From assembly GCA_023415775.1 (NCBI GenBank), contig JAEZJM010000019.1, positions 124,001 to 188,000 on the forward strand: DNA of 64,000 bases, read 5' to 3'. The notes under the pieces were generated by a model, which worked only from the letters and a program-made list of their open reading frames with translations, did not search any database and was not told the origin of the DNA. The translations under genes and the position numbers were made by a program. Source of the stretch: Bacillota bacterium. Its GTDB lineage: Bacteria; Bacillota; Negativicutes; Sporomusales; UBA7701. Positions 7,614-15,564 of this stretch are shown piece by piece. The first letter of the stretch is position 1. Each line of letters opens with the position of its first letter.

Positions 7614-8210
7614 ATGGTGTCGAATATTTACATAAAAGCAACAATCCTGTCGATAATCTTGACGGTCATGCTGCTCGTTCCGCTGCAGCATCAGGCCGAG
7701 GCCGCGTCGCTGTGGAGCGACCAGACCAGCATGTTCGGCGACCGTAAAGCCCGCGCCGTAGGCGACAGCCTGACGATCGTCATCAGCGAGTCATCGACCG
7801 CCAGCCGCTCCGGCTCTGCTAACAACTCAAAATCGGCCAGCAACAGCATGGCAGCCGGCACCGGCGTTTTCAAGTGGCTCGCCGCTGCCGAGGCAAGCGG
7901 CAAAGACAACTTTAAGGCCGATGGCAAAATAACCAACACCAATGCCGTAACCGGCCGGATCACTGTTCAAGTGACGGGGGCCAAGCCGAACGGCAACCTC
8001 CTAGTCTCCGGGACGCAGAGCATCAATCAGAACGGCGAGGAACAGAAAATAACAATAACCGGCGAGGTTCGCCCCGAGGATATCAGCGCCGACAACGCCG
8101 TCCTGTCGTCCAACGTCGCCAACGCCCAGATCAAGATCGACGGCAAAGGCCCGATCGCGAACAAGCAGCGGCAGGGAATACTCACCCAGATATTCAATCT
8201 CCTGTTCTAG
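7614..8210 (+). CDS. flgH: Flagellar L-ring protein FlgH, without a lipobox
   Basis: FlgH builds the L ring in the outer membrane. The 198-aa product has an N-terminal signal peptide ending near QAEAAS and the FlgH core: ASLWSDQTSMFGDRKARAVGD, the ISESSTASRSGS block and EVRPEDISADNAVLSSNVANAQI. E. coli FlgH is a lipoprotein (LTGC lipobox), but this protein contains no cysteine at all and therefore cannot be lipidated. The ATG at 7614 has GGAAGGTGA upstream; an in-frame GTG at 7596 overlaps flgA and is less likely. Confidence 0.92.
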   Translation: MVSNIYIKATILSIILTVMLLVPLQHQAEAASLWSDQTSMFGDRKARAVGDSLTIVISESSTASRSGSANNSKSASNSMAAGTGVFKWLAAAEASGKDNFKADGKITNTNAVTGRITVQVTGAKPNGNLLVSGTQSINQNGEEQKITITGEVRPEDISADNAVLSSNVANAQIKIDGKGPIANKQRQGILTQIFNLLF

Positions 8211-8228
8211 CCGGAAAGGGACAATGTG

Positions 8229-9332
8229 ATGCGCAAACTGATAGCCTCTATCCTGATAACGATCCTGCTGGCCGCGAGCGCCGGTCCGGCTTTGGCCTAC
8301 GGCCCCCGCATCAAGGATGTCGCCAAGCTTCAGGGGGTGCGCAGCAACCAGCTTGTCGGTTACGGGCTTGTCGTCGGCCTGGCCGGAACGGGCGACTCCG
8401 ACAAGAGCACCTTTACCATCCAGTCGATCGTCAATATGCTGAAAACCTTTGGTATCACTATCTCCACCGCTCAGCTCAAGCCCAAGAACGTGGGGGCGGT
8501 GATGGTGACGGCGCAGTTGCCGCCGTTTGTCAAACCGGGCGATACCATCGATATAACCGTTTCGTCCATGGGTGACGCCAAGAGCCTTCAGGGCGGCACG
8601 CTGCTGCAGACGCCGCTTAAAGCGGCTAACGGAGCTATCTACGCGGTTGGCCAGGGGCCGCTTTCGATCGGCGGATTCTCCGCCGGCGGCGGCGGCGCCA
8701 GCCAGCAGAAAAATTTCCCGACCGTCGGTACGATTCCCAGCGGCGCCATCGTCGAACGCGACGTCCCCACCCAGTTCGAGGCCAGCGGCAGCGTCGTCTT
8801 CGTTCTCAACAAACCGGATTTCACCACCGCCAGCCGCATCTCCGAAGCAGTCGACCGCCGCTTCGGCCCCATCTCCAAGGCCCGTGACGCCGGCTCGGTG
8901 GCAATATTCGTGCCGCTTGAATACACCGGCAACCTGGTCGGCTTCGTAGCCGCCCTGGAAGAACTGCCAGTCACCCCGGACAACGCCGCCAAGGTCGTCG
9001 TTAACGAACGGACCGGCACCGTCGTCATGGGCGGCCATGTCACCATCGACACGGTGGCCGTTGCCCAAGGCGGCCTGACGGTGAAGATCGCCAAATCGAA
9101 CGAGGTGTCGCAGCCGCCGCCTCTGTCGGGCGGGTCGACGGTGGTCACCCCGACAACCTCTGTAGACGTAAAGGATCAGCCGGCGCCGCTCGTCGTTCTT
9201 CCGGCCACGGCCAGCGTCAGCGACCTTGTCAGCGCCCTCAACGCGGTCGGCGCAACGCCCCGCGAAGTGATATCCATCCTCCAGGCCATTAAGGCGGCCG
9301 GCGCTCTTCACGCCGAGCTGCAGCTAATATAG
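8229..9332 (+). CDS. flgI: Flagellar P-ring protein FlgI
   Basis: FlgI forms the P ring in the peptidoglycan layer. The product of about 367 aa (E. coli 365) has a signal peptide ending near GPALA-YG. It carries the FlgI hallmarks RIKDVAKLQGVRSNQLVGYG, LVVGLAGTGDSDKS, PKNVGAVMVTAQLPPF and VNERTGTVVMGGHV, and the terminal LNAVGATPREVISILQAIKA block. GTG 8226 and ATG 8229 are both usable; AAAGGG (8215-8220) is better spaced for 8229. Confidence 0.96.
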   Translation: MRKLIASILITILLAASAGPALAYGPRIKDVAKLQGVRSNQLVGYGLVVGLAGTGDSDKSTFTIQSIVNMLKTFGITISTAQLKPKNVGAVMVTAQLPPFVKPGDTIDITVSSMGDAKSLQGGTLLQTPLKAANGAIYAVGQGPLSIGGFSAGGGGASQQKNFPTVGTIPSGAIVERDVPTQFEASGSVVFVLNKPDFTTASRISEAVDRRFGPISKARDAGSVAIFVPLEYTGNLVGFVAALEELPVTPDNAAKVVVNERTGTVVMGGHVTIDTVAVAQGGLTVKIAKSNEVSQPPPLSGGSTVVTPTTSVDVKDQPAPLVVLPATASVSDLVSALNAVGATPREVISILQAIKAAGALHAELQLI

Positions 9333-9344
9333 GCGGTGAAGACC

Positions 9345-9677
9345 ATGCAGATTAAAGGACCGTCCGCCGCCGTCGAGACCGTGGGCACAAAAGCCGCCGC
9401 CGGCAGGGACGCCACGGAGGACGCCAAACTCAAGGCGGCCTGTACCGAAATGGAAGCAGTCTTCCTCAACCTCCTGATGAAGGAGATGCGCAAAGCGGTG
9501 CCGAAAGGCGGCCTCGTCGGCAACAGCTCACAGGAAGACATCATGCGCTCGCTCCTCGACACCGAGATGACCAAAAATATGGCGCAATCCGGAGGAGTTG
9601 GCCTGGCCGAGATGCTTTACCGCCAGCTCAGCGCCCACGACGCAGCGACCGACAACAAAGGCCAGGCACCCCGTTAG
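9345..9677 (+). CDS. flgJ: Rod-binding protein FlgJ (N-terminal domain only)
   Basis: This 110-aa protein matches the rod-binding half of FlgJ, with the core LKAACTEMEAVFLNLLMKEM and a C-terminal VGLAEMLYRQLS. The muramidase domain found in enterobacterial FlgJ is absent, as in many bacteria, so wall opening must be done by another enzyme. GGCGGTGA next to the flgI stop supports the ATG at 9345; GTG 9336 is an alternative. It is the last flagellar gene of the operon. Confidence 0.85.
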   Translation: MQIKGPSAAVETVGTKAAAGRDATEDAKLKAACTEMEAVFLNLLMKEMRKAVPKGGLVGNSSQEDIMRSLLDTEMTKNMAQSGGVGLAEMLYRQLSAHDAATDNKGQAPR

Positions 9678-9712
9678 TGCTTGGCTTTTTACCATCAAAG
9701 GGAGTGACTGTT

Positions 9713-11128
9713 TTGGCCAAGTTTCGACGCAGCATAAGCCTTCTGCTGGCGGTATGGATCGTCGCGGCCCTGGCTCTGGTCCAGGCGGCGCCCTCCGCCG
9801 TTCAGAAGGTCCGTTTCCATCAGACGGCGGAGAAGGTGCGGCTGGTCTTTGATATGAGCGCCGTGCCGGATTTCAACGTCACGCTTGAGCAGGACCCGCT
9901 CCGCCTCCTTATTGACATGCCTGCGACCGCCGCCAAGGGTGTACCCCGCCAATTCGCGCTCAACGATCCCTTCGTGGCTGCGGTGGAAATCCAGGATGCC
10001 GGCCCCGGACAGGTCAGGGTAGCCATCAACCTCAACATGAATGTGAGCCACAAGGTTTTCAAGCTTGCCAAACCCGAACGCCTGGTGGTGGATCTGTCAA
10101 AGGTCTACGAACAGAAGACCGAGCAGCAGGTGAAGCCGGGTATAAATTATACATTCTGGCAGCGGAGCCAGCCATTCGGGCCGGTCAGGGCCCATATACT
10201 CCTCGTTGACCCTAAGGCCGGATTCACGCTGCAGCCGGTGCTGTCCAACGGGGCGGTGCAGGGACTGGAGACGCTGTCCGCGATGAGCGCGGGCGCACGG
10301 GCGGCGGCGGCCGTCAACGCCTCGTACTTCGCGCTGAACGGCGAGATTATCGGTCTGCTAAAAATTAACGGCGAGATTATCTGCTCGCCCAATATCGCGC
10401 GGACGGCTGTGGGGATATTCCCCGACGGCCGGATAGTATTCGACCAGGTAAACTGGCAAGGCTATGCCGAACTGCCGGGCGGGCGGGCCGACCTCAGCGG
10501 CGTCAACCGCTCCCGCGGCGACGACGAGCTCATCTTGTACACAGGCAACTACGGTCCAGCCACCGGCACCAACTCCTACGGCGCCGAATATGTCATCGGC
10601 CCGGACGGACGGGTAAGCGCCGTGGGCCAGGGAAATATGCCGATCGGCGTCGGCAGCGTGGTGCTGTCGGCTCACGGGGCCTCGGCCAAAAAACTGGCCG
10701 GCCTCAAGGTGGGTGACACTGTCACCGCCCGCCAAAGCCTCGGCCCGGATTGGGACGCCACCGTTCATGCCCTCGGCGCCGGTCCGATGCTTGTTAAGGA
10801 AGGCACCATCTACCTGACGACCAAAACGGAGGAATTCGGCAATGACGTCGCCGGCGGCCGCGCTCCCCGCACTGCTCTCGGCTTGACCAAAGCAGGACAG
10901 ATCCTCCTGGTGGTGGTCGACGGCCGCCAGGCTGCGAGCGTCGGCCTGACCCTTTTGGAGCTTGCTCTGTTCATGCAGGAGCTTGGCGCGGTGGAAGCTA
11001 TGAACCTGGACGGCGGCGGTTCAAGCGAGATGGTCATCAACGACAAGATCGTCAACCGCCCCTCGGACGGACGCGAGCGCAAGGTCGCGGATGCCCTGGC
11101 GGTCGTCGCCGGCAGCCTTGCCAAATAG
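9713..11128 (+). CDS. AMIN-domain and phosphodiester glycosidase (NAGPA/DUF2233) protein
   Basis: This is an exported two-domain protein of about 471 aa. After the signal peptide (cleavage near VQAAP), residues about 25-135 form an AMIN-type domain (VRLVFDMSAVPDF..., LLIDMPA, RLVVDLSKVY), usually a peptidoglycan-targeting module. Residues about 150-471 match the NAGPA/DUF2233 fold (AAVNASYFALNGEIIG, APRTALGLTKAGQILLVVVDGR, NLDGGGSSEMVIND), linked to uncovering of glycosidic phosphodiesters and to exopolysaccharide genes. The start is taken as TTG 9713 behind AAGGGAGTGA. The substrate is unknown. It lies 35 bp after flgJ and may be read through from the flagellar operon. Confidence 0.8.
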   Translation: MAKFRRSISLLLAVWIVAALALVQAAPSAVQKVRFHQTAEKVRLVFDMSAVPDFNVTLEQDPLRLLIDMPATAAKGVPRQFALNDPFVAAVEIQDAGPGQVRVAINLNMNVSHKVFKLAKPERLVVDLSKVYEQKTEQQVKPGINYTFWQRSQPFGPVRAHILLVDPKAGFTLQPVLSNGAVQGLETLSAMSAGARAAAAVNASYFALNGEIIGLLKINGEIICSPNIARTAVGIFPDGRIVFDQVNWQGYAELPGGRADLSGVNRSRGDDELILYTGNYGPATGTNSYGAEYVIGPDGRVSAVGQGNMPIGVGSVVLSAHGASAKKLAGLKVGDTVTARQSLGPDWDATVHALGAGPMLVKEGTIYLTTKTEEFGNDVAGGRAPRTALGLTKAGQILLVVVDGRQAASVGLTLLELALFMQELGAVEAMNLDGGGSSEMVINDKIVNRPSDGRERKVADALAVVAGSLAK

Positions 11129-11145
11129 CCGCGATAATGTATAAT
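11118..11145 (+). promoter_or_regulatory. Predicted sigma-A promoter
   Basis: TTGCCA (11118-11123), a 16-nt spacer and a perfect TATAAT (11140-11145) overlap the end of the preceding gene. It would drive the small membrane protein and the S55 protease-like gene. Confidence 0.5.
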
Positions 11146-11173
11146 GAGTAGTAAGAAACGGAGGTGGGGAGAA

Positions 11174-11482
11174 ATGTTCCGACCCAAGAGTGTAGCCGTT
11201 TTAACCGTTGTGTTGGTACTGGCGGCGGTAGCCTGGGCGATGGCGGCCGGGCCGCTTGTCGACCAGAAAAGCGTGCTGTCAGGCCGAGTGATGGCCGACG
11301 GCTTGGCCGTGCCCGGCGCAGGCGTTCGCGAAGGCAACGTCCTGGTGCGGGTCGAGGGCCTCACCGGCCCGGCGATCGCCGTCAGGGCGAATGTCGACGG
11401 GCAAGTACGGGAAGTGCTGGTTAAACCCGGCGACACGATCCGTACCGGCGATGTGCTGGTCAGGATCGAGCCTCGCAAATAG
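11174..11482 (+). CDS. Small membrane-anchored biotinyl/lipoyl-like domain protein
   Basis: The 102-aa product has one N-terminal membrane segment (about 7-26) and a short beta-rich domain. Its VRANVDGQVREVLVKPGDTI and GDVLVRIE motifs resemble the biotinyl/lipoyl-like fold of HlyD-type adaptors. No MKM-type modified lysine is present, so it is probably structural rather than a carrier. The ATG at 11174 has GGAGGTGGGG upstream. It lies 16 bp before the S55-type gene, which suggests a shared operon. The role is unknown; it may be a truncated adaptor or a stand-alone envelope protein. Confidence 0.7.
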   Translation: MFRPKSVAVLTVVLVLAAVAWAMAAGPLVDQKSVLSGRVMADGLAVPGAGVREGNVLVRVEGLTGPAIAVRANVDGQVREVLVKPGDTIRTGDVLVRIEPRK

Positions 11483-11498
11483 GGAAAGGATTGATTGA

Positions 11499-13457
11499 AT
11501 GGCATTAGTGTTCAGGTTATGCCGGGTGGTGCTGCTGTCGGTACTGCTGTCGCTCCCGGCGGCGGTGGCCTGGGCTGAGCCCGAGACCATGCCGTTAGAG
11601 GAAGTACGCGCCGGCATGCAGGGCATCGCCAAGACGGTGGTGTCCGGCACCGAGATCGAAGAATTCGGCATTGAAGTACTAGGGATTATGAAGAATAAGG
11701 GGCCCTCCGGCGACCTGATTCTTATCCGCACATATGGCGACCTTATCGACCGCACCGGCGGCATCGCCCAGGGAATGAGCGGCAGTCCGGTATATATTGG
11801 CGGTCGCCTGGTCGGCGCCGTCGCCTACGGATGGACGTTTACCGACCACAAGATTGGCATGGTCACACCCATCGCCGACATGCTTAAACTCTGGGAACTT
11901 CCCGCTCCCAAGGTCCGCGTGCCCGAAGAAGAAGCGATTAAGCTTGAAGAATCGGAAACCAAGACCGACGGAAAGCCAGGCGACAAACGGCCTGACGACG
12001 GCAAACCGCCGGCCAAAGACGGCGTGAAAAAGGATGGGCAAGGCCTGGAAGATGCGTCAACGCCGCTAATGGCCGCCGGGTTCGGCGAGCGCGCCCTCGC
12101 ACTTCTCACGGAAAAGCTGCGGCCCTTCAAGCTTATGCCGTATGCCGTCGGCGATACTCCTGACGGCGCCGAATTCGGGCCGCTTCAACCCGGCAGCGCT
12201 GTAGGCGTGCAACTGGTCCGCGGCGACGTCAGCCTGGGCGCCATGGGTACGGTTACCTACACGGAAGGCAACAAAGTGCTGGCTTTTGGCCATCCCTTCC
12301 TTAAAAAGGGCAGCGCCGGGTATTTCCTGACGAACGCCTATGTATTCACGACCGTGAAAGGGATGGAGAATTCCTTCAAGGTCGGCGCCATCGGCCCCGC
12401 ATTGGGGACAATCGACCAGGACCGGGGAGCCGGCGTTGCCGGCCAGTTGGGCGTTTTTCCGAGCGTCGTCCCGCTGAGGATCAACGTCACCGACCGCGCG
12501 CTCGGCACCTCCCGCGACGCCACCATCCAGGTGGTGCAGGACGAACAGCTTTTCCCCGTGCTAACGGCCGCTTCGGTCCTCAGCGTTCTCGAGAAAACAG
12601 CCGACCGGATCGGCGCCGGCACCGCCAAGATAACCTTTGAGATTTCCGCCCGCAACATGCCGGGCGATGTGTTCAAACGGGAAAACATGTTCTACAGCGC
12701 CGCCAATATCGGCGAAATGGCCATCAGCGAACTGTATGAACTCATGGCTCTCCTGGCCGCTAATCAGTTCCAGGCGGTCGACGTCATCGACGTGCAGGTG
12801 GATGCGACCGTTGACCCTGAGCGGCGCACCGCCATCATAATGGAAGCCCGCCCCAACGTCGCTTCGGCCAAGCCGGGGGATAAGATCGAGATAGCTGTAA
12901 GTCTCAAACCTTTCCGGGGCGAGACGATAACCGTCAAGGTTCCCTTTACCATCCCCCGGGACCAGCAACCCGGCCCGCTGACCCTCGAAGTCCGCGGCGG
13001 GGGCATGGTGCCGCTCCTCGAGCTGCTGGCCAAACGGCAGAAGGGCGACGAAGAACTGCTGCAAACCTTCGGAAAGCTCAAGACCAAGACCTTCGACGAC
13101 ATGATCAAGGAAATGGCCGAGCGCGACCGCAATAACGACATCGTCGTCGAAGTTCTCAGCGGCGAGGCCGGCGAACTGCTCGGCGGCATGGGGGCGGCGA
13201 AAGCACCGTCCACGAAACTCGACCCCGTTCCCAAGCCCAACGCCGCGGACGGCCAGAACCAAAAGACTCTGTTGTCGGGGAAGGGTGCGGAAGGACTTAA
13301 GAAACCGAATGCCAAGAGCACCGTCAGCACCGAGTACATCATTGACAGTGACACCCAGGTGCTCATCAACGTGGAAAAGAGCGACATACCCGCCGGCAAG
13401 GCCGTGCTGTACGAATGGAAAGTTGTTAAAAGCGACGACCACGAACAGCCGCTGTAG
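11499..13457 (+). CDS. Large SpoIVB-type (S55) serine protease-like exported protein
   Basis: The 652-aa protein has a signal peptide ending near AWA-EP and an N-terminal S55 peptidase segment with the serine signature GGIAQGMSGSPVYIGG (QGMSGSP at 91-97). SpoIVB of Bacillus has the same signature and triggers sigma-K processing. Unlike SpoIVB (about 430 aa, PDZ domain), this protein has no evident PDZ domain. It has a charged Lys/Asp/Pro linker (about 150-195) and a long C-terminal region with beta-rich blocks and a second Lys/Pro-rich segment near the end. It may be a general envelope protease of Negativicutes rather than the sporulation one. Function is inferred only from the motif. Confidence 0.75.
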   Translation: MALVFRLCRVVLLSVLLSLPAAVAWAEPETMPLEEVRAGMQGIAKTVVSGTEIEEFGIEVLGIMKNKGPSGDLILIRTYGDLIDRTGGIAQGMSGSPVYIGGRLVGAVAYGWTFTDHKIGMVTPIADMLKLWELPAPKVRVPEEEAIKLEESETKTDGKPGDKRPDDGKPPAKDGVKKDGQGLEDASTPLMAAGFGERALALLTEKLRPFKLMPYAVGDTPDGAEFGPLQPGSAVGVQLVRGDVSLGAMGTVTYTEGNKVLAFGHPFLKKGSAGYFLTNAYVFTTVKGMENSFKVGAIGPALGTIDQDRGAGVAGQLGVFPSVVPLRINVTDRALGTSRDATIQVVQDEQLFPVLTAASVLSVLEKTADRIGAGTAKITFEISARNMPGDVFKRENMFYSAANIGEMAISELYELMALLAANQFQAVDVIDVQVDATVDPERRTAIIMEARPNVASAKPGDKIEIAVSLKPFRGETITVKVPFTIPRDQQPGPLTLEVRGGGMVPLLELLAKRQKGDEELLQTFGKLKTKTFDDMIKEMAERDRNNDIVVEVLSGEAGELLGGMGAAKAPSTKLDPVPKPNAADGQNQKTLLSGKGAEGLKKPNAKSTVSTEYIIDSDTQVLINVEKSDIPAGKAVLYEWKVVKSDDHEQPL

Positions 13458-13469
13458 GGCTCCGCAAAC

Positions 13470-13509
13470 AATCCTCCGGGCAGATTTGTATTGTCCGGGG
13501 GATTTTCTT
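13470..13509 (+). terminator. Terminator after the S55 protease-like gene
   Basis: AATCCTCCGGGCA (13470-13482) pairs with TGTCCGGGGGATT (13492-13504) as a 13-bp stem with two G-U pairs, followed by TTCTTG. It is a good intrinsic terminator. Confidence 0.7.
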
Positions 13510-13629
13510 GTCCTGGGGGCGCGTAGAGCTTTAGGCGCACGGCGGACTATTTTTGACCCTCCTGCGCGTTTCGTCGGTGTTCCTTTGCGTTGTTGCCCGC
13601 CGCGGGAAAGCCAGGCGTGGGGCTTGAAA

Positions 13630-13641
13630 GGGGGGGGGGGG
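13630..13641. repeat. G12 homopolymer tract
   Basis: Twelve consecutive G residues lie in non-coding DNA, about 370 bp upstream of mlaE. Such tracts slip during replication and can cause phase variation, but no gene start or promoter is tightly linked to this one. A sequencing-length error is also possible. Confidence 0.8.
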
Positions 13642-13710
13642 CGTATGGGGCCGCGCCTGACGGCGGCCATAATAACGAACTGACCTGCCTTTGTATTTAT
13701 TGTAAATAGT

Positions 13711-13727
13711 GTAATTACAGTAATTAC
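13711..13727. promoter_or_regulatory. Operator-like palindrome upstream of the mla operon
   Basis: GTAATTAC-A-GTAATTAC is a perfect 8-1-8 inverted repeat. Each half is itself palindromic, so it also reads as a direct repeat. GTAAA and TTTAC flank it almost symmetrically. The binding protein is unknown. Confidence 0.45.
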
Positions 13728-14009
13728 AGTTTACTCAAAAGAAGGCTTCGGGCGGGGGGCAGACATTTTGGCGAATCGTGTCGGTAACCAGTAAATACCC
13801 GCTGGCGTGAGCGGGCAATAAGCAGGGAAAAAGCCGCTAAGCATTGAATATACTCAGAATATCGGTAAAAATTACGTTAACCGGAACGATTGGCGATAGC
13901 CAAAAAATGGTATTAAAGTTCCTGGATGCACGTACAATGTACCAAATGTGTTTCGACTAATTTGCGCCGGCTTGTAGCCACGGGGCCGCGGCGATGTGAG
14001 GGCGACCAA

Positions 14010-14783
14010 ATGTTTATATCCCTGCTGGAACGGATAGGCCGCCAAATGATCGATTTTCTTGAGCATACCGGCCAGGTTGTGATGCTGGTCGGCCAGACGC
14101 TCGTGAGCCTGAGGCGTTCACCGAACCCAGGCCACGCCTTGCGGCAGATGGCCCACCTGGGGGTCGATTCCTTGCCGATTGTCTCCCTCACCATGCTGTT
14201 CACCGGTATGGTAATGACAATGCAGATCGCCCACGAGTTTATCAAGTACGGCGCGCAGGCCTCGGTGGGCGGGGTGGTGGCGATCGCGGTCGGACGGGAA
14301 CTCTCCCCGGTGCTTACGGGTGTGGTGGCGGCTGGCCGGGTGGGCGCGGCCATCACGGCCGAAATCGGTTCGATGAAGGTGACCGAGCAGATAGACGCCC
14401 TGCGGGTGATGGCGACCAACCCCGTCGCCTACCTGATTGTTCCCCGGCTGATCGCCTGCGTGCTGATGCTGCCAATTCTGGTTATCTTCGCCGACATGAT
14501 CGGCACGGTCGGCGGCTATCTGGTCGCGATCCTGTATGCTGACATTAATTCCTTTACCTTTCTTAATTCGATTAAAGTGTTCGCGGTGGTGAACGATGTA
14601 ACCGGCGGGCTTATCAAGAGCATGTTTTTCGGCGCTATCATCGCCATCATCGGCTGCTATAAAGGGCTGACGACCGCCGAAGGGGCCGAAGGAGTAGGCA
14701 AGGCCACCACAGGCTCGGTAGTCACCTCGATGATCCTGATTTTTATCAGCAATTATTTCCTGTCACTGATACTGTACCGCTAG
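14010..14783 (+). CDS. mlaE: MlaE-family phospholipid ABC transporter permease
   Basis: MlaE is the inner-membrane permease of the Mla lipid transporter. From ATG 14010 the product is 257 aa (E. coli 260). It has five or six hydrophobic segments and the family core GRELSPVLTGVVAAGRVGAA, ITAEIGSMKVTEQIDALRVM and NPVAYLIVPRLIA. A weak GTGAGGG precedes the start; the ORF extends 28 codons upstream without a better start. mlaF follows 10 bp later. No mlaB or mlaC gene is seen in the window. Confidence 0.93.
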   Translation: MFISLLERIGRQMIDFLEHTGQVVMLVGQTLVSLRRSPNPGHALRQMAHLGVDSLPIVSLTMLFTGMVMTMQIAHEFIKYGAQASVGGVVAIAVGRELSPVLTGVVAAGRVGAAITAEIGSMKVTEQIDALRVMATNPVAYLIVPRLIACVLMLPILVIFADMIGTVGGYLVAILYADINSFTFLNSIKVFAVVNDVTGGLIKSMFFGAIIAIIGCYKGLTTAEGAEGVGKATTGSVVTSMILIFISNYFLSLILYR

Positions 14784-14793
14784 GGGTGGAGCC

Positions 14794-15564
14794 ATGATAA
14801 AGCTCGACAACGTAAGCATGGCGTTCCGCAACAGACGGGTGCTGGACAACATCAGCCTGGACATTGCCCAAGGCGAAATTATGGTAATAATCGGCCCCAG
14901 CGGTTCGGGCAAGAGCACAATCCTGCGCCTGATGATCGGCCTGCTGAGACCTTCGGCCGGCGAGATATGGATCAACGGACAGGAGATCTCCGGCGCCAGC
15001 GAGGAAGAACTCAACGTCATCCGCCGCAAGATGGGGATGGTATTCCAATATTCCGCCCTGTTCGACTCGATGACGGTGGGTGAAAATGTGGCTTTCGGCC
15101 TGCGGCAGCACACGGCGCTGTCCGAAGAGGAAATCGGCCGGACGGTGCGACGACGGCTGAGAATGGTCGGCCTCGCCGGTCAGGAGGACGTGATGCCCAG
15201 CGAACTGTCGGGGGGCATGAAAAAACGCGTCAGCCTCGCCCGAGCGATCGCTATCAATCCGCAGATCGTACTGTATGACGAGCCCACAGCCGGGCTCGAT
15301 CCGATAATGTCGACGACCATCGACCGGCTCATCTGCAGCACCCGCCGCATCCTCAACGTGACCTCGGTCGTCGTCACCCACCATATGTCGAGCGCCTTCA
15401 ACATCGCCGACCGGATCGCCATGATCTACGATGGGCAGATAATCGAAATCGGGACGGTAAGCGAGATCAAGAAGTCGTCCAATCCCATCGTACAGCAGTT
15501 CATTCACGGCTGGGCAAAACCCGGCGAGTTTGTCAAAAGGAGGTCGAGAAAAAGTGAATCTTAG
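14794..15564 (+). CDS. mlaF: MlaF-family phospholipid ABC transporter ATPase
   Basis: This is the cytoplasmic ATPase subunit that powers MlaE/MlaD. The 256-aa product has Walker A GPSGSGKST, Q-loop VFQYSALFDSMTV, signature LSGGMKKRVSLARA (the GGM form typical of MlaF), Walker B IVLYDEPTAGLDP and the switch histidine in VVVTHHMSSA. Its 3' end overlaps the mlaD start by 11 bp, which implies coupled translation. Confidence 0.95.
   Translation: MIKLDNVSMAFRNRRVLDNISLDIAQGEIMVIIGPSGSGKSTILRLMIGLLRPSAGEIWINGQEISGASEEELNVIRRKMGMVFQYSALFDSMTVGENVAFGLRQHTALSEEEIGRTVRRRLRMVGLAGQEDVMPSELSGGMKKRVSLARAIAINPQIVLYDEPTAGLDPIMSTTIDRLICSTRRILNVTSVVVTHHMSSAFNIADRIAMIYDGQIIEIGTVSEIKKSSNPIVQQFIHGWAKPGEFVKRRSRKSES

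Larger units (their letters stand above)
13510..14009. other. Long intergenic region before mlaE
   Basis: I see no convincing gene in this 500-bp stretch. It holds a G12 homopolymer (13630-13641) and an AT-rich patch with the palindrome GTAATTAC-A-GTAATTAC (13711-13727). A CCCGCT...AGCGGG hairpin lies near 13800. TTGGC-GATA-GCCAA at 13890-13903 could be an operator or a small hairpin. The ORF of mlaE could extend to 13926 but lacks a ribosome site there. The region probably contains the promoter and a structured leader of the mla operon, but I cannot fix a -10/-35 pair. Confidence 0.5.

Noticed and set aside
13285..13683. 132-codon + strand ORF crossing the G12 tract
   Set aside because: It overlaps the S55 gene and its terminator, has no ribosome site, and its protein is Arg/Pro/Gly-rich low complexity as expected from a shadow frame.
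13741..13990. Known riboswitch before mlaE
   Set aside because: I compared by eye with c-di-GMP, cobalamin and T-box core motifs and found none; only unclassified hairpins remain.
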